Translations under genes and position numbers: made by a program
Shown: one piece after another, positions 18,226 to 39,024 of the stretch
Layout of the letters: the number at the start of each line of letters is the position of its first letter
How positions within the stretch are numbered: position 1 is the stretch's first letter
Source: Dyella silvatica
GTDB lineage: Bacteria; Pseudomonadota; Gammaproteobacteria; Xanthomonadales; Rhodanobacteraceae
Reading direction: 5' to 3'
NCBI RefSeq assembly: GCF_026283955.1
Contig: NZ_JAPDPE010000040.1
Span: forward strand, 1 to 39,024
DNA: 39,024 nucleotides
The notes under the pieces: generated by a model
Database searches by the model: none
What the model was told of the DNA's origin: nothing
What the model saw: the letters and a program-made list of their open reading frames with translations, nothing else

Positions 18226-21200
18226 CGAACAATGGGCAGCATCGGCGGCAGCGTTGCCGATCGCCGGCCGCCCTGGCGGCGCGCATCGATGTCCGTCGCC
18301 AGCCCGGCCAGCGTCGGATGATTGAACAAGCTGGCTAAGGGCAATGCAGCATGGAATGACTGCCCGACCCGGCCAAGCAATTGGATGGCTATCAAGGAAT
18401 GGCCACCCAGCTCGAAGAAATGATCGTGGCGACCGATCCGATCGACGCCAAGCAGTTCTCGCCACAACGCCGCCAGCGTGGTTTCGGTCTCGCCGCGAGG
18501 TACCTCGTAAGCACGGCGGGCATAAGCCCGGTCATCAGGATCGGGCAAAGCCTGGCGATCGAGCTTGCCGTTAAGCGTGAGCGGAAACGCATCCAGGCGA
18601 ACAAAGGCGGCCGGCACCATATAGTCGGGCAATTCGGCAGCCAGATGCGCACGCAAGACGCCGACCAGCGACGCTGGCTCCGCCAGACCGGCCTGGGCTA
18701 CCAGATAGGCGACGAGTCGTTTGTCATGCCCCTCGCCCATGGCAAGCACCACCGCCTCAGCGACCGCAGGGTGATTCGCCAGGCGGTCCTCTATCTCGCC
18801 CAGCTCGATGCGAAAACCGCGAATCTTGACTTGCTGGTCGTTACGGCCAAGAAACTCGACTTCGCCATCGGCCAGATAGCGGCCGAGATCGCCGCTGCGG
18901 TACATGCGAGCACCGGGCATGGACGAAAACGGATCGACCACGAAACGCTCAGCGGTCAGCTGCGGACGATGCAAGTAACCGCGCGCCACGCCGGCACCGC
19001 CGATATACAACTCGCCCACCGCCCCGATCGGTACCGGCAGACCGCCTGCATCAAGCACATGGATTTGCGTGTTCGAAAGCGGGCGGCCAATCGAAGACAC
19101 CCGCAGCGCCTGCTCCACCGGCAACAAGGTCGCGTTGACGGTGGCCTCGGTCGGTCCGTATGCGTTGAACAGCCGCGGCCGATGACCTTGCTGGTTCAGC
19201 CAGGCCGATACCGCCGGCAAACTCAGCGCATCGCCCCCGGAAATAACCTGGCGCACTGACAGCGGCCATGCGATTTCGGGCTGCGCCAAGGCCAACGACG
19301 CCCAGAACGTACTCGGCAGATTGAGCGACGTCAGCTGCTGCTCGGCGCAAAATGCCGCGAAAGCGGCAGGAGAGCTCAGGCACTGATCCGTGCGCAGTAC
19401 CAGCGTGGCACCACTGAGCAAGGCGGGAAAGATCTCTTCCACCGACATGTCAAAGGCCATCGACGAAAACTGCAACAAGCGATCGTCGGCACGCAATCGA
19501 TAAGCGCGCTGCAACGCGACGACCTGGTGGCAAACATGGCGGTGCTCAACCATCACTCCTTTGGGCTGCCCGGTCGAGCCCGAGGTGTAGATGACATAAG
19601 CGAGATGCCGCGAGCTCAGGTGCAAGACCACCGGATTGTCAGCAGATAACCCGGCCCATGCGGGCGTAGCGTCATCGAGATCAAGCGCGGCCAATCCCGC
19701 AGGCAGTGCACCCAACGCGATTCGGCCGGCCTCATCGTTGAGCACCAGTAGCGGCTGCGCGTCGTGCAGCACATAACCCAGCCGCTCGGACGGATAGCTC
19801 GGATCAAGCGGCAGGTAGGCGCCGCCGGCTTTGAGAATCGCCAGCATGCCGAGCATCATGTTCAGGCTGCGCTCGACGCAAAGGGCGACGCGATCGTCAG
19901 GGCGCACGCCCAGGGCAATAAGGTGGTGCGCCAGGCGATTGGCCCGCGCATTGAGTTCGGTGTAGCTAAGCGATTCGCCGCCCTGCACCACCGCTACGGC
20001 ATCCGGCCTTTGCGCCACTTGCTGCTGAAATAGCTGCTGGATGCAGGCGTCGCCAGGAAAAGCCGTGCCGGTGTCATTCCAGGCCGCGATACGCCGCATT
20101 TCGGTGGCGGTAACGATCGGCAGCGCAGCTAGCGGGCTGCGTGGCTTCGACAACAGTTCGGCCGTGAACTGGGTAAACCGAAGTTCGAGCTGTTCAATCT
20201 CGTCGTCATGGAAGTACGACCGGCTAAAGATGAAATGCATCGTGGTCTCGCCCCGATGCAAATCGTCCCTGACGCACCACCTTAAAGGCGTGCTCTCGTG
20301 ATCGTTCGTGCATTTCACGGCAAAAGCCGGCGTGCTTCCAAAGAGCAAGGCGCCACCACCGTGCTCATAAGACATCGACACGTCATAAAGCTGGGATCGA
20401 TGCTTCTTGAATAATTCAAGCGACTTATTCAACTCGCCGATCGGAAATCGCTGATGCCGATAGTCCTGCCTTAACGTCGAGGCAATCGCCTTGAGAAGAT
20501 CGACGAAAGCGCTACCGCTATCAAGTTGCAAACTCATCGGCATCACGTTGGTGAACATGCCGGAAGTTTTTCTTGCCGCCGCATCCTTTCGATTCAGCAC
20601 CGAAAGCCCGACCACCAGCTCATCGCATGAGTGCAGCCTCAGCAAAAAAGCGTAAAACAGCCCAAGCAGGACCTGAAATCTCGTCGACGACTGCTCGGTG
20701 GCGATCGCGTTAATCTTTTCATCCAGGTCACGCGAAAGACGCCAACGCCGCTCCCCACTGGCTGTTGCGTCGATCCGACGATCTTGATACTGCGCGGACA
20801 ACAACGGGGCCGGAACTTCGCTAAATTTATTGAGCCAGTAGGTCTTATCCCGATCGAATGAGCTGGATTCAAGATACGCCTTATCCGACTCAACAAAATC
20901 GACATAAGAAGGCGCGCATATATCCGTCGCATTATTACTTTCAAGCCCGCTGTATATATCAGCCAAAGACTGCAGAACCATATCTATGGACCAACCGTCC
21001 AGGACTAGGTGATGAGCGCAGATGAACCATCGAAAACGGTCTTTATCGAGCTTTATCAGCGCGCACCGAAAAAGCGCCTTGCCGATCAGCTCAAATGGAC
21101 TATTGATCTGTTCACGCATCCACGCCTGGGCAGCGTCAGGTGGACTGGCACGGCCGGATAAATCCACCCATGTCAGCGCGACCGGCGGTGCCAGAGCCAT

Positions 21201-21416
21201 GCACTGCGCTGGCATACTGTCGCCGCTATCGATCAGCATGATTCTGAGCGAATCATGCTTCTTGACCACAAGATTCAATGATCGCTCAAACCGATCAATA
21301 TCGATGGCACCCAAAAAATCCAGATACCCGCCGATGTTATAGGTCGGCACCTCGCCCTTTATCATTTGATCTTGGTAAATATCTAATTGCGGGCTTGATA
21401 AAGGGTAAATATTCAT
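15384..21416 (-). CDS. NRPS-1, 5' part: C-A-T-C-A (frame broken)
   Basis: The ATG at 21416 starts MNIYPLSSPQLD, where C domains at NRPS N-termini usually begin; GTG 21431 in the same frame is an alternative. No strong ribosome-binding site precedes either. The order is a first C domain (AHHLVLDGWS; about 20090-21416), A1, T1 (FFELGGHSLIAI), C2 and A2. Authentic sequence ends with HPSVRE near 15520, and the last 35 or so residues to the stop at 15384 are read out of frame. A direct N-terminal C domain without a loading module means either N-acylation of the first residue (starter type) or acceptance of a chain from another protein. Export could be handled by the MATE protein upstream. A probable terminator lies between MATE and this gene, so it may have its own promoter. 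Confidence 0.88.
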   Translation of the reverse strand: MNIYPLSSPQLDIYQDQMIKGEVPTYNIGGYLDFLGAIDIDRFERSLNLVVKKHDSLRIMLIDSGDSMPAQCMALAPPVALTWVDLSGRASPPDAAQAWMREQINSPFELIGKALFRCALIKLDKDRFRWFICAHHLVLDGWSIDMVLQSLADIYSGLESNNATDICAPSYVDFVESDKAYLESSSFDRDKTYWLNKFSEVPAPLLSAQYQDRRIDATASGERRWRLSRDLDEKINAIATEQSSTRFQVLLGLFYAFLLRLHSCDELVVGLSVLNRKDAAARKTSGMFTNVMPMSLQLDSGSAFVDLLKAIASTLRQDYRHQRFPIGELNKSLELFKKHRSQLYDVSMSYEHGGGALLFGSTPAFAVKCTNDHESTPLRWCVRDDLHRGETTMHFIFSRSYFHDDEIEQLELRFTQFTAELLSKPRSPLAALPIVTATEMRRIAAWNDTGTAFPGDACIQQLFQQQVAQRPDAVAVVQGGESLSYTELNARANRLAHHLIALGVRPDDRVALCVERSLNMMLGMLAILKAGGAYLPLDPSYPSERLGYVLHDAQPLLVLNDEAGRIALGALPAGLAALDLDDATPAWAGLSADNPVVLHLSSRHLAYVIYTSGSTGQPKGVMVEHRHVCHQVVALQRAYRLRADDRLLQFSSMAFDMSVEEIFPALLSGATLVLRTDQCLSSPAAFAAFCAEQQLTSLNLPSTFWASLALAQPEIAWPLSVRQVISGGDALSLPAVSAWLNQQGHRPRLFNAYGPTEATVNATLLPVEQALRVSSIGRPLSNTQIHVLDAGGLPVPIGAVGELYIGGAGVARGYLHRPQLTAERFVVDPFSSMPGARMYRSGDLGRYLADGEVEFLGRNDQQVKIRGFRIELGEIEDRLANHPAVAEAVVLAMGEGHDKRLVAYLVAQAGLAEPASLVGVLRAHLAAELPDYMVPAAFVRLDAFPLTLNGKLDRQALPDPDDRAYARRAYEVPRGETETTLAALWRELLGVDRIGRHDHFFELGGHSLIAIQLLGRVGQSFHAALPLASLFNHPTLAGLATDIDARRQGGRRSATLPPMLPIVRAETVALSYAQQRLWFMAQLDSASATYHVSLVLRLDGELDSRVLRASLDRLLARHEALRTVFFAVDGDPRAALLPVSTPFPFMEYDLRGALEADALLARHSDDYAHAPFDLERGPLIRAGLVRLSDRRYTLLLSMHHIVADGWSINLLAREISALYTAYSQQRADPLPPLPLQYPDYAGWQRSALTCERLRDQADYWRQVLGGAPDLLNLPTDRPRPARQSFAGALVPLRLDRLLTRNLKQLCSRLGVSLYMVITAAWASVLARLSGQDDVMIGTLSANRGQREIEPLIGFFVSTLALRLDVSGEPDTAALLARVRQTILAAQEHQDLPFEQVVEIARPSRRLDYSPLFQVLFAWQSNDKSSFDLRGIEVSQADMSLDWIRYDLELHLYEQDQVVVGGLGYSTALFDHASIERHIGYLLTMLSAMTASPALPLKQVPLPGPDEQALLERWNDTATAYPHQHCVHHLFEQQAARSPQAIALIYGDQQLCYARLNAQANQWARHLAMLGVGLDQRVALCAERGFEMVIGLLAILKAGACYVPLDPSYPSERLLQILAEAGVEFVLSDAAGRHALGAQALAQHRVLDLEALATLAGELPDDDLISAHQPTPDHLAYVIYTSGSTGTPKGVAMPHRPLSNLIHWQQQEAERAGVPAPRTLQYAALGFDVAFQEIFTSLCAGASLLLVDTHTRLQFDALIEVLRRQCVQRVFLPYIALQTLAESIDEAVGDLADFLPDLREVIVAGEQLRLTPQILRLFKRLPACRLHNHYGPTETHVVTAQTLTAEAVAASPHHVPIGRPIANCRVYLLDRYGLQVPLGAVGELHIGGIGMARGYLDRPELTAERFLDDPFDPRPGARMYRSGDLARYLPDGRLVCLGRNDHQVKLRGFRIELGEIEARLAEHPSVRECHAACVSWPLAAGLYGAGGVCNTGCDSADCAWQAGSSGVACAG
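15505..15525 (-). other. Deletion/frameshift junction in NRPS-1
   Basis: On the minus strand GTG CGT GAA TGC continues one frame upstream, while GTG AAT GCC ACG CTG is the frame that carries the downstream protein. About 29 codons plus a frame change are missing here relative to the intact A domains of the same gene. The lost segment is the stretch normally reading VVLARED through RLVAY, between motifs A8 and A9. Confidence 0.8.
18300..21416 (-). other. NRPS-1 module 1: C-A(Orn-like?)-T
   Basis: C domain about 20090-21416, A about 18560-20070, T about 18310-18480. The pocket reads D-M-E-N-I-G-A-V-N-K (from FDMSVEE, SLNLPST, VISGGDA and NAYGPTEATVN). The closest code I recall is DMENLGLINK, reported for ornithine or N-hydroxyornithine in siderophore synthetases; three positions differ, so the prediction is tentative. 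No ornithine N-hydroxylase is in the window. The C domain is diverged from all other C domains here and its DNA is AT-rich. Confidence 0.6.
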
Positions 21417-21788
21417 GATCGGCGACAACACTTGCTAAGGTCTTCGAACAACATACTGCGGCTCTATCTCAACAGATGAGCGGATGATACCGACCCGGAA
21501 AAATTTCATCGTGACCATCATCTCGATGTGAACGAGTCGACGTTTTCGAACCGTGCCGACCTTCATGGAGCATCGATGGCGAAAGTCGATTCACCTGGCA
21601 CGGACTAGCCCCGCCACAGCTGCAGCCAGCGGCCCGTCGCACCACTTAACAGAAATATCCGTTACTGAACGAAAACCGCCCCTGCCAGCCAGCGTCTTAT
21701 CGAAGGCTGGCGAGGGGCGATTTCACCGCGGGCGGATGGGGATGCTTTTGCTAAGCAGCGGCCCTGCCCTCATCAAGCCCGCACTCAC
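21417..21788. other. Gap between NRPS-1 and MATE genes
   Basis: About 370 bases with no convincing gene. It holds a terminator-like hairpin (21671-21718) near the MATE end and presumably the promoter of NRPS-1 in 21432-21670. I looked for a -35/-10 pair on the minus strand and found none that is convincing. The portion next to the NRPS-1 start is AT-rich. Confidence 0.5.
21671..21718 (-). terminator. Probable intrinsic terminator after the MATE gene
   Basis: On the minus strand the arm GCCCCTCGCCAGCC (21718-21705) pairs with GGCTGGCAGGGGC (21690-21678) with one bulged base and a 14-base loop, followed by GGTTTTCGTT (21677-21668). The T-rich end supports termination of transcripts running through NRPS-2, P450 and MATE. 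Confidence 0.6.
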
Positions 21789-23186
21789 TTATCCGCTCGG
21801 CGCCTGCGCCATCACAATGCCATTCTGACGCTTTTTGATGGCGACCCAGATGCGCCAAAAATACAAGACGCCGATGATGCCTTCGAATATCGAGCCAACC
21901 ACCCAACAGGTCGGCAGGAAGCTGGCGTCACCGACATGCCCGAGGGTAATCAGGTAAATCGTCGGAATGCTGAGCAGCCACATCAACACCAGCCGGGTAA
22001 CAAACAAGAACCGGGTCAATCCGAAGCTTTCCAGGATGGCCGAGCCTGTCATGGCGAAGGTGAATGCCAACGAATAAGTCCATAGCACGCGCGAGGTGGC
22101 GATCGATGCCTGCTGAATTTCCGCGGGTTTGTCGAGCAGGCCAAACGGATTGAGCAAGATCTCCGGCGTGGCGATCTGAAAAAACGAGATGACCACGACA
22201 TACATCAGCTCGATCGCCAGGGTGACAAAGATGATCTTGGGGATCTGCGGATAATCGTTCTCGCCGATCGCATTGCCGCACAAGACACTGCAGCCAATAC
22301 CCAGGCCTAGCAGCGGGACAATACCGATGTAGTTCACCGTCAGGTTGACGTTGTTGGCGGCAAGCGCAATCGAGCCGAGCCCGGCGATAATCCAGATAAA
22401 CGCGGCATTGCCGAGATTGTCGATACCCGCGGAGACACCCAGGGCAAAGCCCTTCTTGATGCGCGACAGCAGGTCATGCAAATGAAGGCCCGTGCGTTTG
22501 AAGATCAATCCCTGCAGATTGCCCCAGACCTCGCGTGGCATCCAGCAGACATAGCAGGCCAGGATCACGATGGTGCTGATCAAGGTGCTGATACACGAGC
22601 CACGCATGCCCAACTCGGGCAAGCCGAACTTGCCGAATACCAGGCCGATGGTCATGAACAGCTCCACCACCTGGCCGATCAGCCCGACCACCAGGGTGAT
22701 GCGCGTATTGCCGATGCCGTTGAAATAAGACGAAAGCGACATGTTCAAGGTCATGACGCCGCCGAAATAAGCCGACCAATACAAGAACTGCGATTCCAGA
22801 TGGGTGATCGCCGGGGGGCGGTTACTCATAAAGGGAATCTGCTCGATAAGCGGCGCCATCAGCATCAGGATCACCGCGAGCACGATGCCGATGAAAATCC
22901 CCACCGCGGCCTGATAAGCCGCCGCGCCATGCCCGGAGCGACCAAACGCCTGCGCCACGCACGACCTCGAAAACCCCACCAGCGCGGCAAAGAAGCCAAC
23001 GATCGCCATCGAGGTATAAATCGCCGGGCCCGAAGCCGCCAAGGTGTCGCTCGAATACCTCGCCAGGCAAATCCGATCGACCAGCATCATCAGCAAATTG
23101 CCGACCATCGAGCCCATCAGCGGAATGGAGACGCTTAAGATGCGCTTGGCTATTCGAAAATCTGAACCCACACTATTCACATTCAA
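21789..23186 (-). CDS. MATE family efflux transporter
   Basis: 465 residues with about 12 hydrophobic segments in two similar halves, as in multidrug and toxic compound extrusion proteins. The first helix region is ILSVSIPLMGSMVGNLLMML followed by DRICLARYSSD; the second half begins near GVSAGIDNLGNAAFIWIIAG. The start is a TTG at 23186, seven bases after GAGGGG; the nearby ATG (23182) is in another frame, and in-frame GTG codons at 23180 and 23171 are alternatives. MATE proteins use a Na+ or H+ gradient to export organic compounds from the cytoplasm. Lying between P450 and NRPS-1 in one orientation, it most likely exports the peptide or gives self-resistance. It is 144 bases downstream of the P450 gene. 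Confidence 0.9.
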   Translation of the reverse strand: MNVNSVGSDFRIAKRILSVSIPLMGSMVGNLLMMLVDRICLARYSSDTLAASGPAIYTSMAIVGFFAALVGFSRSCVAQAFGRSGHGAAAYQAAVGIFIGIVLAVILMLMAPLIEQIPFMSNRPPAITHLESQFLYWSAYFGGVMTLNMSLSSYFNGIGNTRITLVVGLIGQVVELFMTIGLVFGKFGLPELGMRGSCISTLISTIVILACYVCWMPREVWGNLQGLIFKRTGLHLHDLLSRIKKGFALGVSAGIDNLGNAAFIWIIAGLGSIALAANNVNLTVNYIGIVPLLGLGIGCSVLCGNAIGENDYPQIPKIIFVTLAIELMYVVVISFFQIATPEILLNPFGLLDKPAEIQQASIATSRVLWTYSLAFTFAMTGSAILESFGLTRFLFVTRLVLMWLLSIPTIYLITLGHVGDASFLPTCWVVGSIFEGIIGVLYFWRIWVAIKKRQNGIVMAQAPSG

Positions 23187-23330
23187 AGCAATGCCCCTCG
23201 AATGGCAACTTCACGGCCATAAGCTCTCGATCGGTGCGGCGCAGGCGGTTTGAAGCCACCGGGCCCGCCCTCGCTGCGGCTGGCGATCACGGTCATGTCG
23301 GTGTACCCCCGGTGCGCATATCGTCCATGG

Positions 23331-24791
23331 CTACGCACGAAGTTTGAGCCGCACCGGCACGGCGCTCGGGCCGACGAAGAAATTCATCACCTGCTCGACC
23401 GGTGGCGCCTTCGGGTCCAGCTCCAGTTCAAAATGCCGCATAAGCATCGATACCACCACCTTGATTTCGGTCAGCGCCAGAAACCGGCCAGGACACAAAC
23501 GCGCGCCGCCGCCGAATGGGAAAAGCTTGCGCGTGGGGTCATCGTCCCGCTGCGGCTTTTGCTCAAAGATCCAGCGCTCCGGCTGAAACAACTCGGGGTT
23601 CGGAAACTGGGCCTCGTCCAGCCCCTCGCCCGTGGTCGCCACGAAGACCGCCGTATCCTTGGGGATAAAGGTCTCGGCGACGACGCAGTCGGCATTGCTG
23701 GCAAGCCCGATAAAAGGCGCCACTGACCTTAACCGCTGGCTTTCGTTATGCACCGCTTCAAGATACGGAAACTGCTTCATCATCTCCCACTCGTGCGCCA
23801 GCGGAGCGTCGCCGAGTACCGCGTCCACTTCGGCCGTCAACGCGGCGGCGGCAGCGGGGTTCTGCGCCAGCAGGTTAATCATCCAGGCAATCGAGTTACT
23901 GGTCGTGTCTTCACCGCCGATCACACTGAGGATGGCATTGCTGATCAGCTCCTGATCGGTGAAATCCGATTCCGGATTCTCGCTGGCGACAATCATCGCT
24001 TCCAGCATATTGGCGGGCTTTCGTTGCAGATGCGCTTCTTGCTTCAAGCGCTCGCGCGTATTCTTGATGAACTCCTCCACCGCCTGCTCCACCTCGGCTG
24101 CCGACTTATCGGCCGCATGGTCAACCGGCAGCTTGAAATAGCGCCAATAGTCGAACAGCGCCGTGGTGCGATTGCCCAGCCGCTGAAACAGATTGTCGAT
24201 ATTGCGCTGCAGCCGGCTATCGTCATCGTTGACCGCATCGATGTCGTGGCCCATGGCGATGCCTACGATGATGTCCAGCGCCAAGGCTTTCAAATCGCGA
24301 CGCAGATTGACCGGTTTGCCGGCCACCACCGCGGTCTTCCAGCGCTGCAGCATGCGATCGGTCATGAAGACCATCGTGGGAAAGAAGTTTCGCACCACCT
24401 CGGCATTCAAGCCGCCCATGACCAGCTTGCGCTGCTTGCGCCAATCTTCGCTTTCCGCGGTAAAGACGCCGCCGATCTTCAGTTCGTTCATGACCGCCTT
24501 CAGATTTCGGCTACGCCTGAAAGCCTCGGGGCGCTCACGCAGCAAGTGATTGACGACGGTGCGATCGGAGACGATGACCATCGGGCTGCCAAAAGCAGTG
24601 ACCCGGAATATCGGCCCGAACTCGCCTATCCACTGGGTCAGCGTCAGATGCAATTGACGCCCGGTCAGCTGCATCAGGTTGCCGATAAAGGGTTGACCTT
24701 TGGGGCCGGGCAAGTCGGCAATCGTGCGTGAATACTTCAGTTCACCGGTGTTTTCGGCGTCCAATTCAGGGACTAACGTATTTGAATCCAT
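23331..24791 (-). CDS. Cytochrome P450
   Basis: 486 residues from the ATG at 24791, which has AGGAA 8 bases upstream; an upstream in-frame ATG at 24830 lacks a ribosome-binding site and is less likely. The N-terminus has DLPGPKGQPFIGN, the Pro-rich entry typical of P450s, without a membrane anchor. The I-helix carries VIGGEDTTSNS (oxygen activation), the K-helix ESQR (ExxR) and the heme loop FPFGGGARLCPGR with Cys433 (codon 23493-23495) as the thiolate ligand. Position 52 bases after the NRPS-2 stop suggests co-transcription and a tailoring role, such as hydroxylation of an amino acid on the carrier protein or of the finished peptide, or aryl/ring coupling. No ferredoxin partner gene is in the window. 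Confidence 0.93.
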   Translation of the reverse strand: MDSNTLVPELDAENTGELKYSRTIADLPGPKGQPFIGNLMQLTGRQLHLTLTQWIGEFGPIFRVTAFGSPMVIVSDRTVVNHLLRERPEAFRRSRNLKAVMNELKIGGVFTAESEDWRKQRKLVMGGLNAEVVRNFFPTMVFMTDRMLQRWKTAVVAGKPVNLRRDLKALALDIIVGIAMGHDIDAVNDDDSRLQRNIDNLFQRLGNRTTALFDYWRYFKLPVDHAADKSAAEVEQAVEEFIKNTRERLKQEAHLQRKPANMLEAMIVASENPESDFTDQELISNAILSVIGGEDTTSNSIAWMINLLAQNPAAAAALTAEVDAVLGDAPLAHEWEMMKQFPYLEAVHNESQRLRSVAPFIGLASNADCVVAETFIPKDTAVFVATTGEGLDEAQFPNPELFQPERWIFEQKPQRDDDPTRKLFPFGGGARLCPGRFLALTEIKVVVSMLMRHFELELDPKAPPVEQVMNFFVGPSAVPVRLKLRA

Positions 24792-24842
24792 GATGGTTTT
24801 CCTAAGCGTAAGTGTGTCGTTCCCGAACATGTTTCATTGCAA

Positions 24843-39023
<14,181 letters not shown>

Positions 39024-39024
39024 C

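Noticed and set aside
5607-21416. A siderophore system combining the TonB receptor with the NRPS genes
   Set aside because: The Orn-like code is only tentative, and no ornithine hydroxylase, salicylate or catechol genes, or siderophore ABC exporter/importer are present. The receptor lies in another gene group.
24828-24830. ATG 24830 as the P450 start
   Set aside because: It lacks a ribosome-binding site, while ATG 24791 has AGGAA at a good distance and gives the usual N-terminus.

Overview
The window (about 39 kb, GC-rich, mostly near 60% by eye) looks like part of a proteobacterial chromosome. A TonB-dependent receptor with a signal peptide, a periplasm-style export logic and large modular peptide synthetases suggest a gamma- or betaproteobacterium; the Xanthomonadales are a reasonable guess, but nothing here fixes the taxon.

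Left part (1-10.7 kb), mostly plus strand: a FAD-dependent monooxygenase, a DJ-1/PfpI-SnoaL fusion protein, two adjacent paralogous DUF4331 exported proteins, a TfoX N-domain protein, a TonB-dependent outer-membrane receptor, a small NTF2/SnoaL-like protein on the minus strand, an exported TPR protein (with a frameshift) and an overlapping HupE/UreJ-2-type membrane protein carrying an EF-hand-like loop. DUF4331, TPR and HupE-like proteins together with a TonB receptor could form an envelope uptake or handling system, possibly for a metal. This is inference from co-location and family, not shown by the sequence.

Right part (10.7-39 kb), entirely minus strand: a nonribosomal peptide locus. In transcription order it holds NRPS-2 (5' end outside the window; at least 4,727 residues; A(part)-T-C-A-T-C-A-T-C-A-T-C-A-T-TE), a cytochrome P450, a MATE exporter, a likely terminator, and NRPS-1 (C-A-T-C-A-T-C-A-T-R). 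Hand-read specificity codes suggest X-Ser-Ser(altered)-basic?-Asn released by a thioesterase for NRPS-2, and Orn-like-Pro-Phe released by a reductase as aldehyde or alcohol for NRPS-1. One locus therefore carries two assembly lines with different release chemistry.

Three points deserve attention. First, the two Ser-type A domains of NRPS-2 lie in a 1,517-base direct repeat with only three differences that I could find. The single amino-acid change (Met to Arg) falls on the specificity-pocket position corresponding to GrsA 299. Second, the Pro-type A domain of NRPS-1 has lost about 29 codons plus the reading frame between motifs A8 and A9, so NRPS-1 is split in this sequence. Third, the first C domain of NRPS-1 is distinctly AT-rich and diverged from the others. 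No tRNA, rRNA, CRISPR array, insertion sequence, MbtH-like gene, phosphopantetheinyl transferase or regulator was seen.
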